Shown here piece after piece: positions 26,659 through 36,227 of a DNA stretch of 64,000 bases. Where the stretch lies: assembly GCA_964447285.1 (NCBI GenBank), contig CAYURO010000007.1:1-64000 (forward strand), written 5' to 3'. Each line of letters starts with the position of its first letter. Positions within the stretch are counted from its first letter, which is position 1. The notes beneath the pieces were generated by a model, which did not search any database, was not told the DNA's origin, and worked only from the letters and a program-made list of their open reading frames with translations. The position numbers and the translations under genes are program-made. Origin of the DNA: CAJBNH01 sp964447285. GTDB taxonomy: Bacteria > Myxococcota_A > UBA9042.

Positions 26659-27792
26659 ATGCGAGTCCGCATGCGCCTCGGCAGAGACATCACCCCCTCG
26701 CGACCGCTGCCATTTCTGGCCGTGCTGTGTCTGACGACGGCTTGGCATTCTGTCGACTCGCGGTGTGCCCACGCCCAGCGCGCAGACGACGGTGCAGAGA
26801 CAGTGCGTCAGGGCGACGGCGGTGAGGAGACCAGCGAGTACGAGGACATGCGCGTCCTGCTTGGCGGACGGTGCTCCATTCGCGTGCACCACCCGGACGC
26901 CGAGGTTGCCCGGAAAGCGATCCAGACAGCGATGGCGGAGGTCACACGTATCGGGCAACAACTGGACGGTGCGGCCCCCGGTTCCGAAGTGCGCGCCATC
27001 AATACCGTCGCCTCGCTGGAGGCCGTTCCCGTCAGCGCCGAGACCTTGGGATTGCTGGACCGCAGCCTGGCGCTGTGCCGACAGACGTCAGGCGCTTTCG
27101 ACCCGACCGTCGCCAGTTACGACTACTTGTGGAGCTTTTCTGCCCGTCCGTTCGTTCGGCCCTTGCCACAGGAGCTGGTGGCCCGGCGCGCGCTGACCGG
27201 TTGCCGGCAGGTCGTGCTGATGCCAGGGGCCGCACCGACCGTCCGAATTCTGCAGCACGGGGTTCGTGTGACCCTGCAAGACCTTTTGCACGGTTACGCG
27301 TGCGGTCGGGCGGCTCAGGTGCTGCGTCAGGCGGGCGTGCAGGACTTTCGCATTCGCATCGGTCAGGACGCCTATGCCCAGGGACGCAGCCAAGGGCGCA
27401 TCTGGGCGGTTCCCATCGCGAATCCGCGCAACGCCGGTTTGGTCGTCACGCGTCTGTTTATCGACGGTGAGGCGGTGGCTACGCGCTCCGATGGCGAGCG
27501 GTACTCAGTGAAAGGCCGCCGCCGCTATCACGACGTGTTGGACCCGCGCACCGGTATGCCGGTCGATGGCGTCCTGCAAGTCACCGTCGTGGCAAAGGAT
27601 GCGACGCTGGCGGACGGACTCAGCGCCGCCGTGTTCGTGCTGGGCCCGCGTGCAGGCATCGACCTGCTGGACCGCGAGGACCAGGCCGAGGGCTTCCTGA
27701 TCGACAGCACAGGCCGAGTGTTTGCTTCTCGCGGGATGGGAGCTTACGGAAGGGTTCCTGAGCGCACACCGATGAACGCTGGCGGTGATTAG
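26659..27792 (+). CDS. Divergent ApbE-like protein, probably without normal flavin transferase site
   Basis: The 377-residue protein is clearly of the ApbE fold: DVLDPRTGMPV at 292-302 and DATLADGLSAAVFVLG at 314-329 match the metal- and flavin-binding C-terminal half. Other hallmark motifs are changed. The GG-I-A-KG segment is replaced by VTLQDLLHGYACG (204-216), the S-G-G/D loop by RIRIGQDAYAQG (231-242), and SGDYER by TRSDGERY. An N-terminal hydrophobic stretch (about 16-40) may be a signal peptide. It may bind flavin or metal without transferring FMN, or modify an unusual target. The canonical paralogue is at 477-1481. The start may be 26659 or the ATG at 26671. Confidence 0.75.
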   Translation: MRVRMRLGRDITPSRPLPFLAVLCLTTAWHSVDSRCAHAQRADDGAETVRQGDGGEETSEYEDMRVLLGGRCSIRVHHPDAEVARKAIQTAMAEVTRIGQQLDGAAPGSEVRAINTVASLEAVPVSAETLGLLDRSLALCRQTSGAFDPTVASYDYLWSFSARPFVRPLPQELVARRALTGCRQVVLMPGAAPTVRILQHGVRVTLQDLLHGYACGRAAQVLRQAGVQDFRIRIGQDAYAQGRSQGRIWAVPIANPRNAGLVVTRLFIDGEAVATRSDGERYSVKGRRRYHDVLDPRTGMPVDGVLQVTVVAKDATLADGLSAAVFVLGPRAGIDLLDREDQAEGFLIDSTGRVFASRGMGAYGRVPERTPMNAGGD

Positions 27793-27814
27793 GCAAGAAC
27801 CTGCGTGTTGCCCA

Positions 27815-28579
27815 CTAGTTCCACCTCGATCGGTCGCGGTCGTTCTTGCGGCCGCCGTCGACGACGTGAAACGGTCTGGACTTTTTGATCCCGAGTCGCT
27901 TCAGCAGCCACACCCACGTTCCTCGCGCCGTCGCAGCCATGTGACGCCGGGGAGGAATGCCGCGCAGGAGCACCCACGCCGCTGCCAGCCCGCCCAAGTG
28001 GGCGAACAGCGCCACGCCGCCATCCGTCAGCCACACGAGCAGGTCCATGCCGACCGTCACGGGGATGAGGTAGCGCGCCTGCACCGGGACCACGAAGAAC
28101 AACAGGATCTTGGCATTTGGGTTGCCCCAGGCAAACGCAGCCAACAGCGCAATCAGACCTGCCGAAGCGCCGACTGTCACGTTGTTCCGCCCCGCCACCA
28201 GGTCGAAGCCGCCCTGCAACACGCCGCCAGCAACCACGGCGATGGCAAAGAAGCGAAGGAAGGTGGCAGTGCCCCAGCGCCGCTCGAGCGCGGGACCGAA
28301 GAAGTACAACACCATCAAGTTGAACAGGATGTGCAGATACCCGTCGAGGTCGTGCAGCAGGCCGTAGGTCGCCAGCGTCTGCAGCTCGCCCCGCAGCAGT
28401 GCCCCGGCAGACAGCGCCAAGTGCTCGTTGTACAGTGTCATGGCCGCGCCGTCGGGACCTCCCACACTCCGTCCCAACAGGAACAGGAAGTGGACGCCCA
28501 GCAACGCGGCCATCAGCCACAGGGTGCCTCGCCCGAGCCGTTGCTCCAGACGCCAGATCAAGGTCGGTTCGGACGCCAC
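27815..28579 (-). CDS. Rhomboid-family intramembrane serine protease
   Basis: A six-helix membrane protein of 254 residues. The catalytic Ser lies in VGASAGLIAL, the His in FAHLGGLAAAWV, and the helix-2 landmark HILFNLMVLYFFG carries the Asn of the oxyanion site. Rhomboids cleave single-pass membrane proteins within the bilayer. I chose the GTG preceded by GGGAGG rather than the upstream GTG at 28693, which would add 38 residues of poor conservation. It converges with the ApbE-like gene (22 bp gap) and diverges from the next gene. Its substrates are unknown; the small single-helix proteins in this window are possibilities only. Confidence 0.9.
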   Translation of the reverse strand: MASEPTLIWRLEQRLGRGTLWLMAALLGVHFLFLLGRSVGGPDGAAMTLYNEHLALSAGALLRGELQTLATYGLLHDLDGYLHILFNLMVLYFFGPALERRWGTATFLRFFAIAVVAGGVLQGGFDLVAGRNNVTVGASAGLIALLAAFAWGNPNAKILLFFVVPVQARYLIPVTVGMDLLVWLTDGGVALFAHLGGLAAAWVLLRGIPPRRHMAATARGTWVWLLKRLGIKKSRPFHVVDGGRKNDRDRSRWN

Positions 28580-28664
28580 GGTGCCTCCCGGACTCACTTC
28601 GGAGCCTACACGATAGGTGCCGGATCCACTCGACGCAAGCACGCGACAAGGACTCCTACCGCCC

Positions 28665-29276
28665 ATGACACCCCGTCCGACGCCCGATTCCACCCCCCGC
28701 GATGAACCCAGGAGCGCTGAACAGACGGCCGACGACCTTCTGGGTCAGGCGACCGACCTGCTGGCGGACGGTGCCACGCCCCATGCGCTGATTCGCGCCT
28801 TCGAACGCAGCGGGTTCTCGGCCGCCATTGCGCAGGCGGTGGTCGACGACCTGTTGGTGCAGTTGCCCGCCTCCGAGCTTGGCGCGTCGGAACCGGACGA
28901 CGGCGAATTCGGCATCGAGACCGTGTACTTGTGGCGCTACCTGCGACGGGCGCAGCGGGGCGACAGCTTTGACGAGGCACAGCTGGAGCAGCTTCGCCTT
29001 GCGTTGAAGCGGCATGGCTTGTCCACGACCACGGCGACGGACCTGGTGACTGAGGTGGCGACCGACACGCGCAGGGTCGAGGACATCCAGGTCCGAAGGA
29101 TGCGGCGACTGGGCGCGCAGGCCATGGGGGCTGGTGCGGCGTTTACGGCCTTCTTTCTGTGGACCGCGTTCGTCCATGGGCCGGGCGGAAAGTGGAACCT
29201 TGCGACCGCGGCGGTGACGGCTGGACTTGCCGTCTTTGGCCTCGTGCTGTACGCGCGCCATCGAGTGAAGAAATAG
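28665..29276 (+). CDS. Unknown protein with two C-terminal membrane helices
   Basis: The product has about 203 residues. Residues of about 20-140 are helical and charged (DDLLGQATDLLADG, PHALIRAFERSGFS, EAQLEQLRLALKRHG), with two similar helical segments that may be a repeated small domain. Two hydrophobic helices follow at about 157-175 and 183-197, and the C-terminus is basic. The start is either this ATG or an in-frame GTG at 28617. I do not recognise the family. It diverges from the rhomboid gene. Confidence 0.6.
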   Translation: MTPRPTPDSTPRDEPRSAEQTADDLLGQATDLLADGATPHALIRAFERSGFSAAIAQAVVDDLLVQLPASELGASEPDDGEFGIETVYLWRYLRRAQRGDSFDEAQLEQLRLALKRHGLSTTTATDLVTEVATDTRRVEDIQVRRMRRLGAQAMGAGAAFTAFFLWTAFVHGPGGKWNLATAAVTAGLAVFGLVLYARHRVKK

Positions 29277-29651
29277 TGTTGTAGATTGGGTGGTTGTCGG
29301 TTTTGACCAACTGTGGACTCCCGACGGGATCCGCGCGGTGCAGACGGCGAGCCTGGAATCCCTGCAGCCTAAGGTGTTCGCAGCGTCGGCGGTGCGGTCG
29401 GTGCTTGGACCTGAGCATCCGAGATTGCGGAAAACATCTTTGCAAAACAATGGCTTGAAATCGGAGGACGCCGATTCGCCGTGGGGCCTGTGCGGACGGG
29501 CCTGCTCGCCATTCGCCCGAAGCGCCCTTTCCGGTGCGCCAAGGGGGCTGCCTCGCTATCGAATCGGGGCACCGTCGACTATCCTCCGCGCCGTGTGACC
29601 CCGGGCTCCCCCCGCCCGTGTGCCGTGCGACCCTGCCATTCCCGGTGAAAC
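29277..29651. other. 375-bp intergenic region before putA
   Basis: No convincing gene is present. One 102-codon plus-strand ORF (29290-29598) lacks a ribosome site and resembles no family. The base composition dips locally near 29430-29460 (A-rich). TATCCT at 29579-29584 is the most -10-like hexamer ahead of putA, without a clear -35. The region probably holds the putA promoter and leader. Confidence 0.35.
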
Positions 29652-32600
29652 ATGTCCCAGCCGCTCCTGCAGGACGTCCTTCCCTCCATCCTGACCCTGA
29701 AGACGCACGCGCGTGGCCGCGACTGGCTGCTGCGCTGCTCTGAAGACCTTGGTGAGGTGGTGAGGCGGTCGGACGCCGACGAGGTCTCTCTGTCCGTTCA
29801 GGTGGCCCTGCATGCGGCCCTGATCGCCCCTGGTCGCGGGTGTTGGCGCACCAGCATCGACATCGGCAGCCATCTGTTCAGCGTGGTCGTCAACGAAGAG
29901 GCGGGATGGATCCTGTTGGGTTCTCCCAGGTTCTCAGCAGAGGCCAGCATCCTGCACGCCGTGCGCCACCGCGGCGAGACGGCCGACTCAGGCGCGCGGG
30001 TGCAGCGGGCGCTGTCCGACCTTGAGGCGCTGGTCGCCGGCTACCGCACCGCACGCGACGACAACTCACCCTTGGTCATCGAGACCCTGATCGCCCGCCA
30101 CAACCTGCCCGACGTACTGCATCCGCAAGGAGAATTCGCTCGTCAGCACGAGGAGTTGAACCGCCGCATTGCGGTGCGCGTCGCCGCCATCGAGCCCGAT
30201 CTGCGTGCCTATCGGCCGACGACACTCGAGCGCATCAGCCAATGGGGCCTGGACCTGAATGCGAGGTACGCCATCCTGCGCGTGCACGCCCTGCGGTTCG
30301 TCGCCGCCCTGCCTGCTCTGGACCACGACCGCAAGGGTGGCGAGGTGGTGCGTCTGCTGCGCGAGATGCTGCGGCGCATCGTCGAGGACTCTGGTCTGGC
30401 CCGTCGCAACGAGCGCACCGGCGATCGCCAACCGGTCCCCAAGGGGCTCGAGAACCTTTGTCGTATCGCGAACTTCATGGTGCCGCTGTTCCCGGTCGCT
30501 TGGGTGGCCTGGGGCACGCGGCGCGCCGTGCGGATGCTCGCGCGCATCTTCATCGCGGGCGAGTCGATGGAGACGGCGTGGCCCGCACTGCAGGGCTTGG
30601 CGGACTCGGGACGTGACGCGACGGTTGACCAGCTGGGCGAGCTTGTGGTCAGCGAGGCGGAAGCTGACGTGTACTGTGACCGCGTGCTCGCGCTGGTGCG
30701 CGGTCTGGGAGAGCGCCACGGTGCGAGCCAGCCCAAAAATCGGGCGGGCGTCGAGCGGGCGAACGTGTCGGTGAAGGTGTCGGCCCTGTGCAGCGACTTC
30801 AACCCCGACGACCCAGAGGGAACGTGGCAACGTGTCGGGCCAAGGCTCGAGCGCATCATGCTCGAGGCCCGTCGGCTGGGTGTCTTCATCAATCTGGACG
30901 CCGAGCACTTCCACGTCCGCGACCTGAACTTCCTGATGCTGCGCCGCGTGTTGTCGCATCCGGATCTGCGTCGGCACACGGGCGTCGGCCTCGCCATTCA
31001 GGCCTATCTGCGCGATGCGCCGGAGCACTTGGACGCCGTGACGGGCTTCTGCCGCCAGCGCGGCGTGCGGATGCCGATCCGTCTGGTCAAGGGTGCCTAC
31101 TGGGACGCTGAGACGACCGAGGCCGATGCGCACGGCTTCTGCGCGCCTGAGTTCCTGAACAAGGCCGAGTCGGACGCGATGTTCCAGATGCTGGTCCTGC
31201 GCATCTTGGCCTGTCACGACGCGGTTCAGCTGTGCATCGGCAGCCATAACCTGCGCGACCACTGCTTTGCCCATGAGGCGCGTGAGTTGATGTACCCGGG
31301 CGCGCCGCCGGTCGAGCACCAGGCGCTGCACATGACCTACGAGGGCCTCAGCACCGCGCTTGCCAAGCAGGGGTGGGCCGTCCGCAACTACATTCCGGTA
31401 GGCAGTCTGCTGGTGGGCATGGCGTATCTGGTGCGGCGGATTCTGGAGAACAGCTCTCAAGTCGGCGTTCTGACGATGGCGCGCGCGGGCGTGGACCTGC
31501 AGCTCGGCCTGACGCCTCCGACACGCGTGCTGCACGTGGCTATGGAACAGGGTGAGATCACCCGCGATCCCCTGAACGTCGCCGACCCGCCGGGCGAGAT
31601 GCCCCCCTTCCGCAACTGCGGCCCCGCACGCCTGTATTTGGCCCCGCATCGCGCGGCCTTCGATGAAGCGATTGCGATGCGGCGACTTCTGCTGCCGTTC
31701 CGCGAAGATGCTACTGCGGTCGATGTGCGCTCTGGGCCGATGACGGTCGTCCGCTCGCCCTCCGACACCGACGACGTGCTGGGTCACATCGGGTTCTGTA
31801 CGGCCGCGGACGTCGATATGGCCGTCACGGAAGCTCTGGCGCAGCAGCCCCAATGGGCAGCGCGTTCGGTGGGGCAGCGCGCGACGCTGGTGATCCGGGC
31901 AGCAGAGCGGATGCGCGTGCGACGTCTGGACTTTGCGGCGGTCGCAGCTCTGGAAGGCGGAAAGGCGCGCAACGAGGCTCTGGCCGACGTCGACGAAGCC
32001 ATCGACTTCATGATGTTCTACGCGCGAGAGGCGTTCCGCGTCGAGACGAGCTGGCCCGAGGCCAAGCCGTGGGGCGTGGTGGCCGTGGTGGCGCCCTGGA
32101 ACTTCCCGCTGGCGATTCCGTGCGGCATGGCCATCGCCGCACTGGTGGCCGGCAACGCGGTGCTGTTGAAGTCCGCGCGACCGACTCCGCTGATTGTCGA
32201 GCTTCTGGTGCGGCTGCTGCGCGAAGTGGGCGTCCCGCCTACAGTTTTTCGCCACATGACGGGGCCCGGCTCTGAGGTTGGCAACCGCTTGGTTCAGCAC
32301 CCCGACGTGTCGGCCAGCGTATTTACCGGGTCGGTGGGCGTGGGCTCGTGGATTTACAGCGCGATGGCGCCTCAGGCGGTTGACGGCCGAACCAAGCGCG
32401 CCATCACCGAAATGGGCGGCAAGAACGCGGTCATCGTCACGGCGTCGGCAGACCTGGACGAGGCGGTCAGCGGTTGCCTGTATTCGGCGTTCGGTCATGC
32501 CGGACAGAAGTGCTCTGCCGCGTCGCGGATCTTGGTGGACGAGCGCATCCTGCCCGCATTCTTGGCCCGTTTCCGTCGCGCCGCCAATGACTTGCAGCTG

Positions 32601-33980
32601 GGGCCCGCGGCGTCGCACGGCACTCGCGTCAACCCGGTGATCAGCGCCCAAGAGCAGGCCCGCTTGCGCAAGGATGCTGCGGCTGCGGGACAGGAAGCGC
32701 GGGACAACGGCGGCGAAGTTGTGGTTGACCGCAGCCAGCAATCCGCGCCGGGACCGATGCCTGCACAGCCAGAGCCCGGTCGTGCGTTCGCAGGAACGCC
32801 ACGCGGAGGCCATCTGGTCGGTCCGACGGTGGTGCTGTTGCCGGCCGACGCGGCAGTCAAGCCCGACAGTTACGCGCAAAGGGAGCTGTTCGGCCCCATC
32901 GTCCACATCATCCCCACCAAGTCGATGGAGCACGCGGTCGAGTTGTTCAACGGCACCGACTTCGCTCTGACGGGTGGCATGTTCACCCAGTCGCAAGACG
33001 ACATCGCCCGACTCGGTGACCTGCTCGAGTGCGGCAACGTCTATGTGAACAGAACGGTTACGGGTGCTCGCGTAGGTATCGAACCTTTTGGAGGTTTCAA
33101 GCTATCTGGTACCGGACCCAAGGCGGGCGGTCGCGAGTACCTGCCCTCGTTCTACTCGTTGCTGGCGCCATCCCCGCTCTCACGTGGCCCGATGGACCCG
33201 CAGGGCGCCGCGATCCTGAACGACATGGAGAATCCGGAGACCCCGAGCGTGGACGACGACGAGCTGCCGCTGGCGTCGCACGACCACGTCGGGCATGAGC
33301 ACGGGCCTGCCCCCAAGGTCACCTCGGTGGTCAAGGGGCTGCAGCTGGCGGCGGCGATGAAACGGGCGCTGGAGACGGTGCCCAAGGGGATGCTGGATCC
33401 GGAGTCGCGCGCTCACGTCGAGGCCCTTCTGGCGTGGATGCTGCAGCAACTGCCCGGACTTGCGTCGGGTGCCGAACTGAACCGCGTGGTCCCCGGTCAG
33501 GACAGCTTCAATCGCTGGTCGCTGCCGCGCGGCCCGGCGGTGGTGCTGGCGGGTCGGCGGGTTCCCGGCGGCAACGCGGTCGTGCACGCGGTGGCGGCGG
33601 CGTGCACGGGCAATCCCGTGGAAGTGCTCGCCTGCTCTGCGGAATCTCACGTGGCGTGGCAGGGGCTGGCGCAGCAGCTGGCGGGCGTGGACGAGCCCCC
33701 GGCGTTCGATGTGGTGCGAGTGGTCGATGGCGACGGGATTCTGGCCGCGCTGGGACGCTTGCACGTGACGACGGTCGTGCTCGACGGTACGGCCGAGGAG
33801 TGGGAGCCCGTTCTCGCTGCTGCCACCGCGCTGCCCAAGGGACAAAGGCACGTGCGCGCGGTGCACTGCGCTGTGTCGTGGCCGCAGGCGCCGGATTACG
33901 AGGGCGTTGCCAAGGCGCACCTGCACTGCCGCAGCTTTGCCGTGCACACCATGCGCCATGGGGCGCCGTTGTCGCTGTAG
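29652..33980 (+). CDS. putA: Bifunctional proline dehydrogenase / P5C dehydrogenase (PutA)
   Basis: The 1442-residue enzyme oxidises proline to glutamate. The FAD-dependent proline dehydrogenase barrel spans about residues 340-640 (VKVSALCSDF, LDAEHF, RLVKGAYWD, GSHNLRDH). The aldehyde dehydrogenase module runs from about 695 to 1175, with Glu in ITEMGGKN near 919 and the catalytic Cys in GQKCSAAS near 954. A further C-terminal domain of about 265 residues resembles the ALDH-superfamily-like tail of long PutAs and is thought to complete the internal tunnel or dimer. There is no N-terminal ribbon-helix-helix domain, so unlike E. coli PutA it should not regulate its own transcription. Confidence 0.95.
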   Translation: MSQPLLQDVLPSILTLKTHARGRDWLLRCSEDLGEVVRRSDADEVSLSVQVALHAALIAPGRGCWRTSIDIGSHLFSVVVNEEAGWILLGSPRFSAEASILHAVRHRGETADSGARVQRALSDLEALVAGYRTARDDNSPLVIETLIARHNLPDVLHPQGEFARQHEELNRRIAVRVAAIEPDLRAYRPTTLERISQWGLDLNARYAILRVHALRFVAALPALDHDRKGGEVVRLLREMLRRIVEDSGLARRNERTGDRQPVPKGLENLCRIANFMVPLFPVAWVAWGTRRAVRMLARIFIAGESMETAWPALQGLADSGRDATVDQLGELVVSEAEADVYCDRVLALVRGLGERHGASQPKNRAGVERANVSVKVSALCSDFNPDDPEGTWQRVGPRLERIMLEARRLGVFINLDAEHFHVRDLNFLMLRRVLSHPDLRRHTGVGLAIQAYLRDAPEHLDAVTGFCRQRGVRMPIRLVKGAYWDAETTEADAHGFCAPEFLNKAESDAMFQMLVLRILACHDAVQLCIGSHNLRDHCFAHEARELMYPGAPPVEHQALHMTYEGLSTALAKQGWAVRNYIPVGSLLVGMAYLVRRILENSSQVGVLTMARAGVDLQLGLTPPTRVLHVAMEQGEITRDPLNVADPPGEMPPFRNCGPARLYLAPHRAAFDEAIAMRRLLLPFREDATAVDVRSGPMTVVRSPSDTDDVLGHIGFCTAADVDMAVTEALAQQPQWAARSVGQRATLVIRAAERMRVRRLDFAAVAALEGGKARNEALADVDEAIDFMMFYAREAFRVETSWPEAKPWGVVAVVAPWNFPLAIPCGMAIAALVAGNAVLLKSARPTPLIVELLVRLLREVGVPPTVFRHMTGPGSEVGNRLVQHPDVSASVFTGSVGVGSWIYSAMAPQAVDGRTKRAITEMGGKNAVIVTASADLDEAVSGCLYSAFGHAGQKCSAASRILVDERILPAFLARFRRAANDLQLGPAASHGTRVNPVISAQEQARLRKDAAAAGQEARDNGGEVVVDRSQQSAPGPMPAQPEPGRAFAGTPRGGHLVGPTVVLLPADAAVKPDSYAQRELFGPIVHIIPTKSMEHAVELFNGTDFALTGGMFTQSQDDIARLGDLLECGNVYVNRTVTGARVGIEPFGGFKLSGTGPKAGGREYLPSFYSLLAPSPLSRGPMDPQGAAILNDMENPETPSVDDDELPLASHDHVGHEHGPAPKVTSVVKGLQLAAAMKRALETVPKGMLDPESRAHVEALLAWMLQQLPGLASGAELNRVVPGQDSFNRWSLPRGPAVVLAGRRVPGGNAVVHAVAAACTGNPVEVLACSAESHVAWQGLAQQLAGVDEPPAFDVVRVVDGDGILAALGRLHVTTVVLDGTAEEWEPVLAAATALPKGQRHVRAVHCAVSWPQAPDYEGVAKAHLHCRSFAVHTMRHGAPLSL

Positions 33981-34097
33981 ACCGAGTCGGCGACCCGCCT
34001 GGGATGTCCGTGCCCGTCGCCAGGGGTTCTCTCGCGGGGCTTGCGGGCTTACCATCCCGGCCCCCATCGAGCTCCCCTGCCCGGCCCAGGTTTCGCC

Positions 34098-34952
34098 ATG
34101 CGCCCCGCCGTTCACGATCTGCTGATCCGCATCGCCCTCGTCACCGTGGGCTCGCTGCTGGCGGCCGTAGGGATCCAGCTGTTTCTCGTGCCGATTCACT
34201 TGTTGACGGCCGGCGTCGCCGGGATCGCGCTGCTGGTGTCGTACCTGACGCCGTTGCCGTCGGCGGCGGTGCTGGTCGCCCTGAACATCCCGATTTTCTT
34301 GGGGACCCGTCGGCTGCTCGAGCGTGAGTTCCTGTTGTGGAGCCTGCTGGGCATGGCAGGCCTGTCGCTGGCACTGGCGGTCACGCAGCCGCTCGCAACC
34401 CTGCATCCGGTCAAAGATTTCTATCTGAATCTGCTGGCGGGCAGCGTGGTGGCGGGGCTGGGGACCGGCCTGGTGTTTCGCGCACGGGCATCGCAGGGCG
34501 GCACCGACGTGATTGCGGCGGCGATCCGCAAGGTCAGCTCGGTCCGCATCGGGCCCCTGTTCTTCGTGCTGAATGCGTCTGGAGTCCTGGGGCTGGCCTG
34601 GTTCTATGGTCTGGAACCCGCTCTGGCGACGGCCGTTGCGATTCTGGTCGAGTCGGTGGTGGTCGAGCAGACCATCGTGGGCGTGGGCGCCAACAAGGCC
34701 ATGCTGACCATCACCAGCCGTCCCCGCGAAGTGGCCGACGCGTTGATGAACGGCCTGGACCGCGGCGCGACCTTTCTGCAGGGAGAGGGCGCCTACACGG
34801 GTAACCAGACCAAGGTGGTCCTGTGCATCCTGCGCACCCGCCAGCTGGCCGTGGCCCGCAAGATCGTCAAGGACCAGGACCCCAACGCCTTCACCTTCGT
34901 GCAAGACGTGACCGAGGTGATCGGCCACGGCTTCGAGCGGCCGCCGATCTGA
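34098..34952 (+). CDS. YitT-family membrane protein (DUF161/DUF2179)
   Basis: The product has 284 residues. Five or six hydrophobic helices (about 8-195) contain the family pattern of VPIHLLTAGVAGIALLVSY and ASQGGTDVIAAAI. They are followed by a cytoplasmic DUF2179 domain (about 205-280: AMLTITSRPREVADAL, GAYTGNQTKVVLCIL). The biochemical role of YitT proteins is not established. It follows putA by 117 bp, probably with its own promoter, and converges with preA. The ATG at 34098 was chosen because the hydrophobic core starts directly after it. Confidence 0.88.
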   Translation: MRPAVHDLLIRIALVTVGSLLAAVGIQLFLVPIHLLTAGVAGIALLVSYLTPLPSAAVLVALNIPIFLGTRRLLEREFLLWSLLGMAGLSLALAVTQPLATLHPVKDFYLNLLAGSVVAGLGTGLVFRARASQGGTDVIAAAIRKVSSVRIGPLFFVLNASGVLGLAWFYGLEPALATAVAILVESVVVEQTIVGVGANKAMLTITSRPREVADALMNGLDRGATFLQGEGAYTGNQTKVVLCILRTRQLAVARKIVKDQDPNAFTFVQDVTEVIGHGFERPPI

Positions 34953-34988
34953 AGGTAGGTGGGGAAAGTCAGGGGGGCGGGGAGGAAG

Positions 34989-36227
34989 TTAGGCGGTCGC
35001 CAGGTGCGCCAGATGGTGCGGGACCGTCTTGTACGTGATGCAGTCCTCGACGGGACAAATGTGCTTGCACATCAGGCAGCCGAAGCACTCCGTCTCATCA
35101 ACGACGGCCTTGCGGCGCGGGTCCAGCGAGATGGCTTGCGCCCCGCCGTCACGGCAAGCCAGCAGGCACTGGCCGCAACCGACGCACTTATCCTTGTCGA
35201 TCAACGAGATCGCTTGGGTCTTGTGCGTCAGGCCGTTCGGGTCGGTCACGTTCTTCAGCGCAAGGCCGATGATGTCGTGCACGGACTGGAAGCCGCGGTC
35301 GGCCAGATAGTCCTCCAGACCCTCATTCATGTCCTCGACGATGCGATAGCCGTGGTGCATGACCGCTGTGGTGCACTGCAACGTGGTGGCGCCCAGCAGC
35401 AGGAACTCGACCGCGTCCATCCACGTGTACAGGCCGCCCATCGCGCTGATCGGCAGCTGCAGCCGCGGATCCGACGCCAGCTCAGACACGAAACGCAGCG
35501 CGATCGGCTTGACCGCCGCGCCCGAGAAACCGGACACCGAGCCCTTCTGGCCCACCGTCGGCATCGGGACGTAGTTGAAGATGTCTACCGCCGAGATTGC
35601 GCGCACGGTGTTGATGGCCGAGATCGCATCCGCACCGCCCGCCTTGGCCCCGAGCGCCATGGGCAGCATGTCCGCGACATTGGGCGTCATCTTGGCCATG
35701 ACGGGAATTGAGCAGCCGCTCTTGGTCAGCTGGGTCAACGTCTCGATCAGCGCAGCGTCCTGCCCGACCTTGTGCCCCGTTCCCTCCACCGTCATCTGCG
35801 GGCAAGAGAAGTTGCACTCGATCATGTCCGCGCCTGAGTCCTGCGCCATCTTCGCGAGCTCGACCCAGTCTTGCGAGTGCGTCAGGCCCATGATCGACGC
35901 GATGACCGCGTGCTTGGGGTAGTTCTTCTTCAGGCGCGCGATGTCGGTGAAGTTCTCGGTCGTGGTGCGGTCCGAGATCTGCTCGACATTCTGCAGGCCA
36001 ACCACCTTGTGGTTTGCGAAGTTGTAGCCGTTCAGGCGCGGCGACGGGTGGGTGATCTTGACCTCATAGTCCAGACCGACCGTCTTGAACGCCGCGCCAC
36101 CCCATCCGTGATCGAACGCCCGCGCCACCATGTCGTAGGTGTTGCCGACGGGCGACGACGACAGGCAGAACGGGTTGGGGAACTTCACGCCGCAGAAATT
36201 CACTTCCAGGCTGGGACGCTTCTTCAT
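34989..36227 (-). CDS. preA: Dihydropyrimidine dehydrogenase catalytic subunit PreA
   Basis: The 412-residue FMN subunit reduces uracil or thymine to the dihydro form, the first step of reductive catabolism. It closely resembles E. coli PreA: FCGVKFPNPFCLSSSPVGN near the start, ADMIECNFSCPQM near 145, then a TIM barrel to about 310. Two ferredoxin-type [4Fe-4S] motifs follow near the end (CVGCGQCLLAC and CFGCLMCKHIC). A very strong GGAGGTGA lies inside the end of preT, and its ATG overlaps the preT stop as ATGA, so both subunits should be made in step. The downstream enzymes are at 1642-7233. Confidence 0.96.
   Translation of the reverse strand: MKKRPSLEVNFCGVKFPNPFCLSSSPVGNTYDMVARAFDHGWGGAAFKTVGLDYEVKITHPSPRLNGYNFANHKVVGLQNVEQISDRTTTENFTDIARLKKNYPKHAVIASIMGLTHSQDWVELAKMAQDSGADMIECNFSCPQMTVEGTGHKVGQDAALIETLTQLTKSGCSIPVMAKMTPNVADMLPMALGAKAGGADAISAINTVRAISAVDIFNYVPMPTVGQKGSVSGFSGAAVKPIALRFVSELASDPRLQLPISAMGGLYTWMDAVEFLLLGATTLQCTTAVMHHGYRIVEDMNEGLEDYLADRGFQSVHDIIGLALKNVTDPNGLTHKTQAISLIDKDKCVGCGQCLLACRDGGAQAISLDPRRKAVVDETECFGCLMCKHICPVEDCITYKTVPHHLAHLATA

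Noticed and set aside
29290..29598. 102-codon ORF between the unknown membrane protein and putA
   Set aside because: No ribosome site, no recognisable family, and composition like non-coding sequence.
30066..32996. 976-codon minus-strand ORF opposite putA
   Set aside because: It has low-complexity Arg/His/Gln-rich composition and no family signature; putA on the plus strand is unmistakable. Long antisense frames are expected at this GC content.
34989..36227. Apparent loss of the active-site Cys of mammalian dihydropyrimidine dehydrogenase in PreA
   Set aside because: The segment matches the usual bacterial PreA form, in which this position is also not Cys, so it is not an anomaly.
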